From: Pseudomaricurvus alkylphenolicus
Lineage (GTDB): Bacteria > Pseudomonadota > Gammaproteobacteria > Pseudomonadales > Cellvibrionaceae
Direction: 5' to 3'
Length of the DNA: 64,000 nucleotides
NCBI RefSeq assembly: GCF_011683955.1
Contig: NZ_JAAQPI010000004.1
Location: forward strand, 62,001-126,000
A model generated the notes under the pieces. That model made no database searches. It saw only the letters and a list, made by a program, of their open reading frames with translations, and had not been told where the DNA came from. This document shows positions 15,473-24,439 of this stretch, piece after piece (position 1 is the stretch's first letter; each line of letters starts with the position of its first letter). A program made the translations under genes and the position numbers.

Positions 15473-15991
15473 CTAACGAATTACCGCACCGGTTCCTTCC
15501 CCCCCCTCAGGCCGCCGCTCCGCCAAAATATCAATCACAAAACTGAACACCAGCTCGCCATACTGATTAAACGCCTCATTGCGGCTGCGAATCACCCCCC
15601 ACTTTCCTCGCACCACCTGATCCGTCTTTTCAACAATCTCATAAGTAAACGTCAACGTATGCCCGGGCCGCACCGGCTTAATCCAGCGCAAATCCTGAAA
15701 ACCCACACCCGCCCCATTACGGCGACCGTCCTTCACCCCAGTGGCATAGCGCTCCATATAAGTGACCATCATCTTCATCCAGATCGCACAAATATGCCAA
15801 CCAGAGGCCACCAACCCCCGAAACGCAGAATCCCTCGCCAACTCCGGATCCACATGAAAAGGCTGGGGGTCATACTTATTGCCGAAATCGATAATCTCTT
15901 TTTCACCAAACGTGTGAGTCCCAAACACGTGAAACTCACCGACCGGAATATCCTCAAACCAACGGGTACGAATATAGGGCGTCTTATTCAT
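15473..15991 (-). CDS. MaoC-like (hot-dog) dehydratase 1
   Basis: A 172-residue single hot-dog-fold protein of the MaoC family of R-specific enoyl-CoA hydratases/dehydratases. The signature is KYDPQPFHVDPELA at about 40-53, where Asp and His act as the catalytic dyad in the family, followed by ASGWHICAIWMKMM. Its ATG overlaps the stop of the upstream MaoC gene as ATGA, so the two are translationally coupled and probably form a heterodimer, as seen for split MaoC pairs. Likely hydrates or dehydrates an acyl-CoA in the pathway of the neighbouring LysR/aldolase locus. Confidence 0.88.
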   Translation of the reverse strand: MNKTPYIRTRWFEDIPVGEFHVFGTHTFGEKEIIDFGNKYDPQPFHVDPELARDSAFRGLVASGWHICAIWMKMMVTYMERYATGVKDGRRNGAGVGFQDLRWIKPVRPGHTLTFTYEIVEKTDQVVRGKWGVIRSRNEAFNQYGELVFSFVIDILAERRPEGGEGTGAVIR

Positions 15992-16428
15992 TTGCGGGCC
16001 ACCATCATCGTCGACGTCATCTCTATCACCGTCTTATCCTCCTGATTGCATACCGCCACCTCCAACTCCATCAAACCCATGGCGGGATTGCTTTTGGATT
16101 CACGGCATTCACTCACCTTGAAGGTGCCCTTGAGCGTATCCTCCGCAAACACCGGTTTGCGCCAACGCAACTCCGGCACACCGGGAGATCCCATCGACGC
16201 CAACCCTTCCCGTTTAAAGGTATCGGCCATCAACCGCATCATCAGCGCGCAGATATGCCAGCCGCTGGCGCACAATCCGCCAAAAATCGAATCATCGGCC
16301 GCCTGGCTGTTCAGATGAAAAGGCTGAGGATCAAACTCAGCGGCAAACTCCAGGATTTCCTCCCGGCTGATGGTAATACTGGCCGTCTCGAACGTCCGGC
16401 CTGGACTGATGTCTTCCCAGTAAATCAT
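15988..16428 (-). CDS. MaoC-like (hot-dog) dehydratase 2
   Basis: A 146-residue MaoC-family protein with EFDPQPFHLNSQAA and ASGWHICALMMRLM, paralogous to its downstream partner. It has Asn where the partner has the Asp after PFH, so the two subunits may not be catalytically equal. ATG 16428 has only a weak AGGG 11 bases upstream. It starts 70 bp after the LysR gene on the same strand and overlaps the next gene by four bases. A heteromeric hydratase is inferred from the coupling. Confidence 0.87.
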   Translation of the reverse strand: MIYWEDISPGRTFETASITISREEILEFAAEFDPQPFHLNSQAADDSIFGGLCASGWHICALMMRLMADTFKREGLASMGSPGVPELRWRKPVFAEDTLKGTFKVSECRESKSNPAMGLMELEVAVCNQEDKTVIEMTSTMMVARK

Positions 16429-16498
16429 AAGCTAAACCCTGCTTGGCGAAGATACAGGCACTTTAAGTAGAGTGCCGTCTCGATTCAACCCACATTAA

Positions 16499-17455
16499 TC
16501 AACGTTTATCCTCAGCCTGCAACCACGCCAGGGCACTGGAACTCATCGTCAGCTCCTCAATTTGACTGAGCGCGGAAACCACCCGCTGGCGAAACCAGCG
16601 ATTGGCCGGATCCCGATCGTGACGCTGATGCCAATACATATGCAACTCCACCTCAGGCACCTCGAAGGGCAACTCCGCCATAGTAATCGGCAAGAAGGGC
16701 AACTGCTGCGCAACATAGCCTCGCGGCATGATCGACAACTTATCCGTTTGCGTCAGCACCTTGAGTGCACTGGCATAACTGCGACAACGCATCACCACAT
16801 TACGCCGCACACCCCGCCCGGCCAGAGCCCGGTCCACCCACTCCATATCATCCTGCAGCGGTGTTACCAGAACCTGCGGCCAGGACAACAATCGCTGCTC
16901 CTCGTTCTGCCCTTGAAAATAGGGGTGGTCCTTGCGGCCCACTACCGCCAGTCGCTCCCGAAACAACTTCAGGTGATGAATCTGCTCAGGCAGCGATTGC
17001 AAAAGCTCGATGCACACATCCACCTCTCCCTGATGCAATTGGTCCAACACCTCCCTGGGAGAAGAACCCACTGACACCACCCCACACAGGGGAGCGGTAT
17101 TTTCCAGTTCCATCATTAAGGGTGCCGACAATACCGTCTCCATGGCGTCACGCTGACTGAGGCGAAAGATCTGCTGATGGTTAGTGGGGTCAAAATGCTG
17201 TGCGGCCTCTACAGAGTGTCGCAGCTCCCGCAGGCCCCGCTTCACCGAAGCAATGATCCTCTCCGTCGTCGGCGTGGGCATCATCGAATGCCCCTGACGG
17301 GTAAACAGCGGGTCGTCATAGATATTCCTTAAACGCCCCAATGCATGACTAACCGCCGATTGGCTCAGAAACAGCGCTTCCGCAGCTCTGGAGGTGTTGC
17401 CCTGATCGTAGATCGCCTCCAGCACCGTCATCAGATTCAGATCCAGCTTACTCAT
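16499..17455 (-). CDS. LysR-family regulator
   Basis: A 318-residue LysR regulator. The N-terminal winged helix (LDLNLMTVLEAIYDQGNTSRAA ... LSQSAVSHALGRLR, about 4-60) is followed by a two-lobed effector domain. The form DLNLMTVLEAIYDQGNTSRAAEALF is that of the NodD/NahR-like branch (family knowledge). ATG 17455 has GGAGGG ten bases upstream; the ORF upstream of it lacks a site. It is divergent from the class II aldolase across 153 bp, and is followed by the MaoC pair. Target promoters are probably both flanks. Confidence 0.9.
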   Translation of the reverse strand: MSKLDLNLMTVLEAIYDQGNTSRAAEALFLSQSAVSHALGRLRNIYDDPLFTRQGHSMMPTPTTERIIASVKRGLRELRHSVEAAQHFDPTNHQQIFRLSQRDAMETVLSAPLMMELENTAPLCGVVSVGSSPREVLDQLHQGEVDVCIELLQSLPEQIHHLKLFRERLAVVGRKDHPYFQGQNEEQRLLSWPQVLVTPLQDDMEWVDRALAGRGVRRNVVMRCRSYASALKVLTQTDKLSIMPRGYVAQQLPFLPITMAELPFEVPEVELHMYWHQRHDRDPANRWFRQRVVSALSQIEELTMSSSALAWLQAEDKR

Positions 17456-17489
17456 CGGGTCACCCTCCGACCTTCCTTCAAACACTAAC

Positions 17490-17506
17490 TATGCACGAAA
17501 TTCATA
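17490..17506. promoter_or_regulatory. Candidate LysR box
   Basis: TATGCACGAAATTCATA is a loose T-N11-A inverted repeat (ATG-N8-CAT) in the 153-bp gap between the divergent LysR and aldolase genes. Location fits; the sequence support is weak. Confidence 0.3.
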
Positions 17507-17608
17507 ATTTACCACGAATATAAATCATTGGAATCATTAATCCGGGCCAATTAGCATATTTTTCAAACAGATGTTCAACCAATCGGCCCCAGAGCGAAAG
17601 GACAACCC

Positions 17609-18430
17609 ATGACCTCCAGCATCCAACAGGACCTGCAGCGCACTACCATCGGTAATCACAACGCCAATAGCACCCCCGGCATGTCACTGCCTCCGCAATC
17701 CTTTGCCTCGGCTACCGAGGAGCGCATCTATATCAAGCAGCGCCTCGCGGGTGCGTTCCGCATCTTTGGGCACCTGCAATTCGATGAGGGTGTTGCCGGC
17801 CATATCAGCGTACGCGACCCGGAACTTAGGGACCACTTCTGGGTTAACCCCGTGGGCATGCACTTCAGCCTGATCAAGGCTTCTGACCTGGTATTGGTTA
17901 ACCATGACGGAGAAATCGTTGAAGGCAATGCACTGGTCAACACCGCTGCCTTTGCCATTCATTCGCGACTGCATGCTCACCGCCAGGACGTGAACGCCGT
18001 GGCCCATTCCCACTCACCCTACGGTCGCGCCTTCAGTGCATTGGGCAAGGAGTTGGCCCCCATTTCACAAGACGCCTGCATGTTCTATGGCAATCAGGCA
18101 GTCTATAAAACCTTCCAGGGCGTGGTGGAAGACACCACTGAAGGCGACGAGATCGCCACAGCCATGGGTGACAAACCCGCTGCCATTCTGCAAAACCACG
18201 GCATCCTCACCGTCGGAGCCTCAGTGGATACCGCCGTTGGATTGTTTATGGCGATGGAAAGCGCCTGTCGCAGTCAACTCTTGGCTGAAGCCGCTGGCAC
18301 CCCCATCGAGGTGGATCTGGACACCGCGCTCAAGACCCGTGAGTACAACGCCACAGAACTGGTGAAGTGGGCCAACTTCCAGCCCATGTACCAGCTGATG
18401 TTGCACCGCGACCCCAGCTTCCTCGACTAA
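17609..18430 (+). CDS. Class II aldolase/adducin-family protein
   Basis: A 273-residue zinc-dependent class II aldolase/adducin-fold protein. The metal ligands are visible as HSRLHAHR and AHSHSPYG (about residues 115-135) and the later QNHGILTVG (about 195). Family members act as fuculose- or ribulose-phosphate aldolases or as decarboxylases; this long form with GHISVRDPE near residue 65 is common near aromatic or acyl catabolic genes. AAGGACA precedes ATG 17609. It is followed after 23 bp by a BASS transporter and then by a TonB receptor, so probably a three-gene operon under the divergent LysR. Confidence 0.87.
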   Translation: MTSSIQQDLQRTTIGNHNANSTPGMSLPPQSFASATEERIYIKQRLAGAFRIFGHLQFDEGVAGHISVRDPELRDHFWVNPVGMHFSLIKASDLVLVNHDGEIVEGNALVNTAAFAIHSRLHAHRQDVNAVAHSHSPYGRAFSALGKELAPISQDACMFYGNQAVYKTFQGVVEDTTEGDEIATAMGDKPAAILQNHGILTVGASVDTAVGLFMAMESACRSQLLAEAAGTPIEVDLDTALKTREYNATELVKWANFQPMYQLMLHRDPSFLD

Positions 18431-18453
18431 GGCATTGGCAGGTCTTAACCATT

Positions 18454-19395
18454 ATGGATCTGGTCACTGATCTCCTGCCCATCATTCTTGCTGTCATCAT
18501 GGCGGGCATGGGCATGACGTTGACGCCAGGCGATTTTGTTCGCCTGGTACAGCAACCCCGGAGTGTTTTAAGCATTCTCACCGCGCAAGTGGTGGGGTTG
18601 CCACTGCTTGGCATTGCCCTGGGAATCTGGCTGGACCTCTCACCGGCTCTGGCGGTGGGCCTGGTATTACTCTGCAGCTGCCCGGGCGGCACCACCTCAA
18701 ATCTGTTTACCTTTCTGGCAAAGGGTAACCTCGCGCTCTCCATCACCTTGACCGCCAGTGCAGGTGTACTGGTCCTGGTATCCATTCCCCTATGGGTACA
18801 CGCGGCCAGTGAGATATTCCAGCTTGATAGCGCCGCAGCCCAATTGCCTATGGGTGCAACCGTGCAGACGCTGTTCTTTATTACTCTGCTGCCCGTGATC
18901 TGCGGCATGTTGCTGCGCATCCACTGGCCTACCCTGGCCTATCGGCTGCAAGCCTACCTCAGCCGTGTCTCGCTGATGTTTATGGTTTGCCTGACCGCCG
19001 GGCTGGTGGCCGCAGAGTTGGAACAATTTAAAAATTACCTGGCACAAATCGGCATCGCGGTTGTGGCCTTAAACGCGCTGGCGGTGTTGCTGGGTCTGGC
19101 AACCGCGCTGCTGTTTCAACTGCCCACCAACCATTCCACCACCGCCATGCTGGAAGTCGGTATACAAAACTCCGCCATGGCCATCGTCATTGCCACCAGC
19201 CTGATCGGCAATACCGAGCTCGCGATTCCCGCCAGTGTTTACTCGTTAACGATGTACGCCTTTGGATTTGCCGTGGTGTTTTGGCGCCGGCGTTTTTCCA
19301 AAGACTCAAAGGCAACCGATAACAAGATCGCACTGCCGTCGCACGAATGCAGCAATTTCAACGCAACAACTTCAACGCAAAGCACCACCAGATAG
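18454..19395 (+). CDS. BASS-family (bile acid:sodium symporter-like) transporter
   Basis: A 313-residue protein with about nine to ten hydrophobic segments. The motifs GMGMTLTPGDF near the start, LCSCPGGTTSNLFTFLAKGN (about 70-90) and EVGIQNSAMAIVIA are those of the sodium:bile-acid symporter superfamily and include its sodium-binding cross-over regions. ATG 18454 is chosen; the longer ORF start overlaps the aldolase. It likely imports an organic anion that the aldolase locus consumes, working with the TonB receptor 12 bp downstream. Confidence 0.88.
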   Translation: MDLVTDLLPIILAVIMAGMGMTLTPGDFVRLVQQPRSVLSILTAQVVGLPLLGIALGIWLDLSPALAVGLVLLCSCPGGTTSNLFTFLAKGNLALSITLTASAGVLVLVSIPLWVHAASEIFQLDSAAAQLPMGATVQTLFFITLLPVICGMLLRIHWPTLAYRLQAYLSRVSLMFMVCLTAGLVAAELEQFKNYLAQIGIAVVALNALAVLLGLATALLFQLPTNHSTTAMLEVGIQNSAMAIVIATSLIGNTELAIPASVYSLTMYAFGFAVVFWRRRFSKDSKATDNKIALPSHECSNFNATTSTQSTTR

Positions 19396-19407
19396 AGAGA
19401 GATAACA

Positions 19408-21816
19408 ATGAAAGCAACAACAATTGATAGCCGTCTGTTCCGCCAAACCCTGTTACCCGCCGCTCTGGTCGCATCAATAGCTGCGCCGGTTTCCGCCCAG
19501 GAGAACCAGGTGTGGGAGCTGGAAGAAATGATCGTCACGGCACAAAAACGCCCGCAGAGCTTACAGGATGTTCCCATCTCCGTCAGTGCCATCTCCGGCG
19601 ACAAAATGGCCGAAGCCGGCTTGAATAATCTGGAAGGCCTGGCCACCTACGTGCCCAACTTCAGCATCAACCAGACCGGCATCAGCACCACCATCAGCAT
19701 TCGCGGCATCAGCTCCGGAATTAACCAGGGTTTTGAACAGTCTGTCGGGATGTACGTGGACGGCATCTACCACGGTCGCGCCCAGCTGGCTCGTGCGCCA
19801 CTGTTCGACCTGGAACGTGTTGAAGTGTTGCGCGGCCCCCAGGGAATCCTGTTCGGTAAGAACAGCATCGCCGGCGCCGTCTCCATGACCACTGCCAAAC
19901 CCACCGACGAATTTGAAGCCTCGTTGACCGCCCTTTACGAACCGGATCACGGCGAAGTCGACTTGCGCGCCGTCGTCTCTGGCCCCTTGGGCAATAACCT
20001 ATACGGTCGCCTCGCGGTGCTGGACCGCAGCATGGACGGCTACATGAGCAACAGCACTACCGGTGACGACGAACCGGATAAAGAAGAACAACTGATACGC
20101 GGTACCCTGGTGTGGGATATCACTCCCGACACCACCGCCACCCTTAAAGTGGAAAAAAGCACCTTTGACGTTAAGGGTCGCAACATCGAAGTCATGCACG
20201 ACACTGCCAGTGAAACCGGTGCGGGATTGAGTACCGTGTACCCCTTCTTCTCGGGTGGCGTAGCGCTTGATGCCGATCAGGACTTCCGTCGCCAGGCCAA
20301 CGGTGACTCCAGTAACAATGACACCGAAAATCTGGTGCTGACCCTGGAAACCCAGTGGGGTGAAAATACCATTACTTCCGTAACCGGCTACTCCGCTTAC
20401 GAATATGACGAGTTATGTGATTGCGAATACACTGGTCTCAATACCTTTACCCTGGGCCTCGACGAAGAGTTCGATCAGTTCAGTCAGGAACTGCGTATCG
20501 TCTCCCCGGAAGGCAACACATTGGACTACATCGCAGGTGTCTTCTACCAACAGGCCGATCTTGAATTCCACGACGAGTTCCAGGTTCCCGAAGGCAGCGC
20601 TCTAACCGCTGTCAGCAGTACCCTGGCGGGCTACAACTCTCAGCGCGAGTTCGAACAAGACAGCGAACTCTGGGCCGCTTTTGCCCAGGTCACCTGGAAC
20701 ATCAACGAAACCCTGCGCCTGACGTTGGGCGGCCGCTACAGCAGCGAAACCAAAGAAGCCTCCCGCGACTTCTTTAGCAGCACCGCTGCCCCCAACCCCG
20801 TGCTGGTGGCCAACGTTACCGCTTTGGACTTCGCCGAAAATATTCTGCGCGCCGAGCCTCACTTTGTTGAAGACGAACGCGACGAGAACTCATTCACCCC
20901 GCTGGTCAATCTCCAGTACGACCTAAACGAAAATACCATGGTCTACGCCACCTGGACCACCGGCTACAAGTCCGGCGGCTTCGACGTGCGCAGCAACGCA
21001 TCACCCGATCCCAGCATTGGCGTACCGGCGGCCATCACCTCCGCCACTGGCCAGCCACCCAGCCCCGTGGGCGTATTCGAATTTGAAGAAGAAGAAGCCT
21101 CCACCTTCGAACTCGGCACCAAAATGACCCTGGCTGACGGAGCCGCCGAACTCAACGTCGCTCTCTACCGCACCGAATTTGACGACCTTCAGGTCAGCAT
21201 CTTCGACGGCGGCCTCGGCTTTAACGTCGGCAATGCCGCGCGCGCCAAAATCGAAGGCATCGAATTTGACGGCCGCTGGCGACTGACCGAAGCCCTGACA
21301 CTCTCCGGCTCACTCGGTTACCTCGACTTCGAATTCGAAGACTACAAAAACGGTGAGTGCTACTTCCGCCAGGGCGAACTGGAACCCTCCACCGTCACCA
21401 ATGCCGCACTCGACATGTGCAGTTTTGACGGTAAACGCCAGGCCTACACCCCCGAGTGGACCGGTAACCTCAGTGCCGACTACGCCACCAACCTGACCGA
21501 CAGCCTTGAATTTCGCGCGGTGGTTGATTTGATCTACAGCGACAGCTATCTGACCTCGCCTTCGCTCGACCCTCGTACCGAGCAGGACAGCTACACCAAG
21601 ATCAATGCACGCCTGTCACTGGGTAGCACCGACGGTAACTGGGAACTGGCACTGATTGGCAAGAACCTGACCGATGAATCCATCCTGACCTACTCGGCTG
21701 AAGTACCCACGTCATCGTTGCTGGTAAGTGCAGCGACCGGCGCGCAGGGTCTGGCTTATTATGGTTTCTATGATCGTCCTCGCAGTGTTGCTTTGCAGGC
21801 AACCCTGAGATTTTAA
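19408..21816 (+). CDS. TonB-dependent receptor 2
   Basis: An 802-residue outer-membrane receptor. Signal peptide about 1-31 (APVSA-QEN), TonB-box-like ELEEMIVTAQKRPQ, plug with VEVLRGPQGILFGKN, then a barrel ending SVALQATLRF. GAGAGAG lies eight bases before ATG. It lies 12 bp after the BASS transporter, so the two should share a transcript and form an outer/inner-membrane import route. Cys pairs (CDCEY, CYFRQG, MCSF) in loops are notable. The substrate is unknown; an anionic, steroid- or aromatic-like compound would fit the transporter class, as inference only. Confidence 0.93.
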   Translation: MKATTIDSRLFRQTLLPAALVASIAAPVSAQENQVWELEEMIVTAQKRPQSLQDVPISVSAISGDKMAEAGLNNLEGLATYVPNFSINQTGISTTISIRGISSGINQGFEQSVGMYVDGIYHGRAQLARAPLFDLERVEVLRGPQGILFGKNSIAGAVSMTTAKPTDEFEASLTALYEPDHGEVDLRAVVSGPLGNNLYGRLAVLDRSMDGYMSNSTTGDDEPDKEEQLIRGTLVWDITPDTTATLKVEKSTFDVKGRNIEVMHDTASETGAGLSTVYPFFSGGVALDADQDFRRQANGDSSNNDTENLVLTLETQWGENTITSVTGYSAYEYDELCDCEYTGLNTFTLGLDEEFDQFSQELRIVSPEGNTLDYIAGVFYQQADLEFHDEFQVPEGSALTAVSSTLAGYNSQREFEQDSELWAAFAQVTWNINETLRLTLGGRYSSETKEASRDFFSSTAAPNPVLVANVTALDFAENILRAEPHFVEDERDENSFTPLVNLQYDLNENTMVYATWTTGYKSGGFDVRSNASPDPSIGVPAAITSATGQPPSPVGVFEFEEEEASTFELGTKMTLADGAAELNVALYRTEFDDLQVSIFDGGLGFNVGNAARAKIEGIEFDGRWRLTEALTLSGSLGYLDFEFEDYKNGECYFRQGELEPSTVTNAALDMCSFDGKRQAYTPEWTGNLSADYATNLTDSLEFRAVVDLIYSDSYLTSPSLDPRTEQDSYTKINARLSLGSTDGNWELALIGKNLTDESILTYSAEVPTSSLLVSAATGAQGLAYYGFYDRPRSVALQATLRF

Positions 21817-21888
21817 ACTTTTGGCTACGATACGACAGGCGGCAAGGTGCCATAAGCTGCCGTTCGAATCGGCAGGGTTTTGCTCTCG

Positions 21889-21930
21889 CGTAGGTTGGAT
21901 TAGCTCCGCTTCGCGGAGCGTAATCCAACG
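21889..21930. repeat. REP unit, GTAGGTTGGATTA family, forward
   Basis: GTAGGTTGGATTAGCTCCGC-ttc-GCGGAGCgTAATCC forms a long hairpin. An inverted relative lies at 22038-22079, making a BIME-like pair. They lie in the 1026-bp gene-poor stretch 21817-22842. Confidence 0.7.
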
Positions 21931-22037
21931 GTTCCACTGGAGCTGTTCGTTGGCTGCGGCCCGATTTTTAACACCCTGGGATGTTGCTGCAACAGGCAGT
22001 TTATAGGCGGCCGCCGCCAATTTAAACCTTCGGCGGA

Positions 22038-22079
22038 TCGCCGGATTACGAAGCGCAAGGCGCTTCTAATCCGGCCTAC
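22038..22079. repeat. REP unit, GTAGG(CC)GGATTA family, inverted
   Basis: Read on the minus strand it is GTAGGCCGGATTAGAAGCGC ... GCGCTTCGTAATCCGGCGA, the same layout as 21889-21930 with compensatory differences in the stem. Confidence 0.7.
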
Positions 22080-22150
22080 ATTCGTGCGGCCGTTGCGGAC
22101 ACTTGCAGTATCCAGCGCCTTTGCAAAAGAAGGCAAAAACGTGAAGCTAA

Positions 22151-22357
22151 GGGCCGCTTCGAAGGGAGCACAGAGGTCCAATTAAGAAACCAATTATCGA
22201 TGACAAAGGGCCGATTCGGGGATAGCCATATGGGAGCATCTTCGCCATGGATGGCGAAGCAGAGCTACAGGGATGTATTCATGCGTCTCCCAGATGGCTA
22301 TCCCCGAAGCGGACCGCAGCGAACTATAAAAGAAAACGGCTCCCTTTGAAGCGGCCC
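22151..22357. repeat. Nested cruciform element
   Basis: Three nested stems. Outer: GGGCCGCTTCGAAGGGAG (22151-22168) with CTCCCTTTGAAGCGGCCC (22340-22357). Middle: 22215-22236 (TTCGGGGATAGCCAT, TGGGAG) with 22287-22308. Inner hairpin: CTTCGCCAT-gg-ATGGCGAAG (22240-22259), followed by GAGCTACAGGGATGTATTC. The inner part resembles a dispersed intergenic repeat that I recall from several gammaproteobacterial genomes; the family name is not certain. Confidence 0.6.
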
Positions 22358-22442
22358 GCCACGATCTATCTAGCGCACGAACAGCACACCAAATCGAACC
22401 TGCGATGAGATCCAGCTTAGCTTAAACCTGAACTTGACGAAT

Positions 22443-22604
22443 ATGGCGTTTTATAATGTCAACCTGCGTTGTTTGAAAATTGCCTCGCAGGGCGGCAATC
22501 AGGACGTCTCCTATAGGGTGAGGCGCCTGACCAAAGACGCGGCCGATCTATTTAACGTTGAGGGCGGCACCATTGATGTTGGCGATGTGGCCGAACCCGC
22601 ATAG
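22443..22604 (+). pseudogene. Possible amidohydrolase C-terminal remnant
   Basis: A 53-codon open frame. Its end, RRLTKDAADLFNVEGGTIDVGD, resembles the C-terminal beta-sandwich segment of D-aminoacylase-type amidohydrolases (LTxxPADLFGxxxGxIxxGxxAD). The catalytic barrel is absent upstream and the frame stops at once afterwards, so it would be a decayed fragment. The match is short and I hold it loosely. Confidence 0.3.
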
Positions 22605-22842
22605 CTTGCCCATTATGGTTGACTAAAGAAATGATGCTGGTCGATCTCCGTCAGCATGACCGGCGTCGAAAAAATTTACACAGTTCGAGCAGCTCTCCTT
22701 ATGATTTCTGCCCAAGCAACTTAACCCTCTGTATCCATTGACTATTTGGTCACAAGAGAATCGCCGGCACATTAATTGCGTGAATTATAAGCAGGATGCA
22801 CTTTATACAGGCAAGGGCCCCATTGGCCGGAGAGGACCAACC

Positions 22843-23739
22843 ATGCAACTTCCCAAACTGCTTATTCAAATGTCTGTACTGTTCACCCTGGTGGCGATGA
22901 GCCTGTCGGTGAATGCTCAAGAACTGGACGCTAAAGTCACGCAGGATCCAGCTGCTGGACTGGCTATTTACGATTTTCATTTTCAGGGACCACCCCGAAA
23001 CAGCCCTTATTTTTTCTTACCGCACATTTCCCCTCCGCCACTGCCAGGGAGCCTCATTCCCTGGACCGGAATCTTTCAGGATCCTGTCGGCGGCAACCCG
23101 ATATTCTCATTTAATTTTCAGCTGCAATCGACATCCATAGGAGAGTTTATCCTGTCCGACGGAGCGCCGCCCCCTACGGGGCAGCCAAACATCGCACCTG
23201 GTGTTACCTGTTTGCTGCCTACTGCCTGCGACCCCATTGCTTTTATGTTGCCCATGAGATTTCAGCCGCTTCCTCTTGAAGACCCTGAGCCGTTTCCGGT
23301 TTTCATTGATGTTGAACTGACCCCTCTGCAGACTAACATAGCGGAATCAGGGGCGGGCATTGGGCTTGGCATTGTTGGCCAGCCACCTCTTCCAATCGAT
23401 CCCTTTGCAGATCCTCTGCTGGTCGATCCATTATTGAACGATCCCGGGCTTTTGCTGCCTCTGCCGCTCGACCCGCTCGGAATTGCCCCCGTGCAGATAC
23501 CCCTGCCACCAGATCCAAACTTACAGGGGATAGAACTGTCCCTGCAGGCGCTGGTTCTGGATCCGTTTCAGGGATTTGCGCCTGTCCTCACGTTCGATAA
23601 TTTGCAGTCAGGACAGAATATTCAAATCGGAAATTCTCTGCATATCGAAACTTCTGCTGTTCCAGTACCGGCGACTCTATCACTTATGATGCTCGCTCTG
23701 GCAGGAATGATTTTTGTGAGAAGAAGACAACTTGAGTAA
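22843..23739 (+). CDS. PEP-CTERM-like secreted protein
   Basis: A 298-residue exported protein. Signal peptide about 1-25 (LVAMSLSVNA-QE). The C-terminus VPVPATLSLMMLALAGMIFVRRR has the proline motif, hydrophobic helix and Arg cluster of PEP-CTERM sorting tags, with VPVP in place of VPEP. Between them is a Pro-rich region (about 165-235) with repeated DP(F/L)xDPLL units. ATG 22843 has GGAG 10 bases upstream; the open frame extends 35 codons further up without a ribosome site. Such proteins are exosortase substrates, usually tied to exopolysaccharide or the cell surface. No exosortase is in this window. Confidence 0.75.
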   Translation: MQLPKLLIQMSVLFTLVAMSLSVNAQELDAKVTQDPAAGLAIYDFHFQGPPRNSPYFFLPHISPPPLPGSLIPWTGIFQDPVGGNPIFSFNFQLQSTSIGEFILSDGAPPPTGQPNIAPGVTCLLPTACDPIAFMLPMRFQPLPLEDPEPFPVFIDVELTPLQTNIAESGAGIGLGIVGQPPLPIDPFADPLLVDPLLNDPGLLLPLPLDPLGIAPVQIPLPPDPNLQGIELSLQALVLDPFQGFAPVLTFDNLQSGQNIQIGNSLHIETSAVPVPATLSLMMLALAGMIFVRRRQLE

Positions 23740-23794
23740 ATGGTTTGGATTTATAGATTGGCTATGGTGGGTTTTCAACCGCAAAATATACATA

Positions 23795-24187
23795 TCAACC
23801 TGGACGATTTCTCACCACAGCTCTGCCTTCGCGACTTGCCAGTCTCGCACTCCAATCACCCTGATGCTGTTGCTCGCAGTCCTCTTCATTATCGAAGAGA
23901 ACCTGCTTCTCCAAGAATTTGAATTTAACCCCGATCTTTAACAACTTCGCCTGAATCAATTTCTTCATATCAGCAGCCTGTCCACCCGACACCGCTAGCT
24001 GCTCACTCGCGCGCTTATCAAACACACAAGTCACCAATAAACTGGCAGGAAAATTTGTATAATCCGCCTGGTGAGTCAGCCACTGAAATCCGGCAACCTT
24101 ATCCAGCATCTCATCGCAGGCTTCCGTTAAGGCTACACGAAGACTATTCTCCAACCTCTTTTGAGTCTTGCTCTTTGGCCTGCCCAT
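23795..24187 (-). CDS. Small conserved protein (sometimes labelled Fis-family)
   Basis: A 130-residue basic protein beginning MGRPKSKTQKR, with GFQWLTHQADYTNFPASL and a C-terminal FDNEEDCEQQHQGDW(S)ARL motif. I recognise this layout from a conserved gammaproteobacterial family of about 130 residues that automatic annotation often calls Fis-family regulator, without a visible Fis helix-turn-helix. It stands alone, convergent with the PEP-CTERM gene. The function is unknown. The 252 bp beyond its start (24188-24439) show only a short open frame near 24300-24430 that I cannot assign. Confidence 0.65.
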   Translation of the reverse strand: MGRPKSKTQKRLENSLRVALTEACDEMLDKVAGFQWLTHQADYTNFPASLLVTCVFDKRASEQLAVSGGQAADMKKLIQAKLLKIGVKFKFLEKQVLFDNEEDCEQQHQGDWSARLASREGRAVVRNRPG

Positions 24188-24439
24188 GCCCCAAACTCCT
24201 CTTCAAGATCCATATTCTCCTACGCACGCTAGCGGATTCTATACCAACCCGGCAGCCCCACAAAACCAGCCAGCTACCTTTATCGGCATATAAATTGCTA
24301 TTGATTTCCGCTTGCTATTGCCGTTCAATGAGGAAACCGGTATCGGCAAGCAGGAGATTCAGTTAGAGCTTGCATGGCCGCTGGACGATTCCAGCAATAG
24401 GTTACCGCATCAACTGGTCAAATCGGAGTAAGCCTCCTT

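Noticed and set aside
19337-19352. CGAATGCAG half-operator upstream of TonB receptor 2
   Set aside because: Only one half of the palindrome fits and it lies within the BASS transporter coding end; too weak to extend the regulon there.
22201-22320. Nested palindrome as an integron attC or tRNA-like gene
   Set aside because: No core-site GTTRRRY/RYYYAAC pair, no cassette gene or integrase, and no acceptor-stem or anticodon arrangement.
24293-24432. Short plus-strand frame reading FNEETGIGKQEIQLELAWPL
   Set aside because: Protein-like composition but no start with a ribosome site and no recognised family; too short to call.
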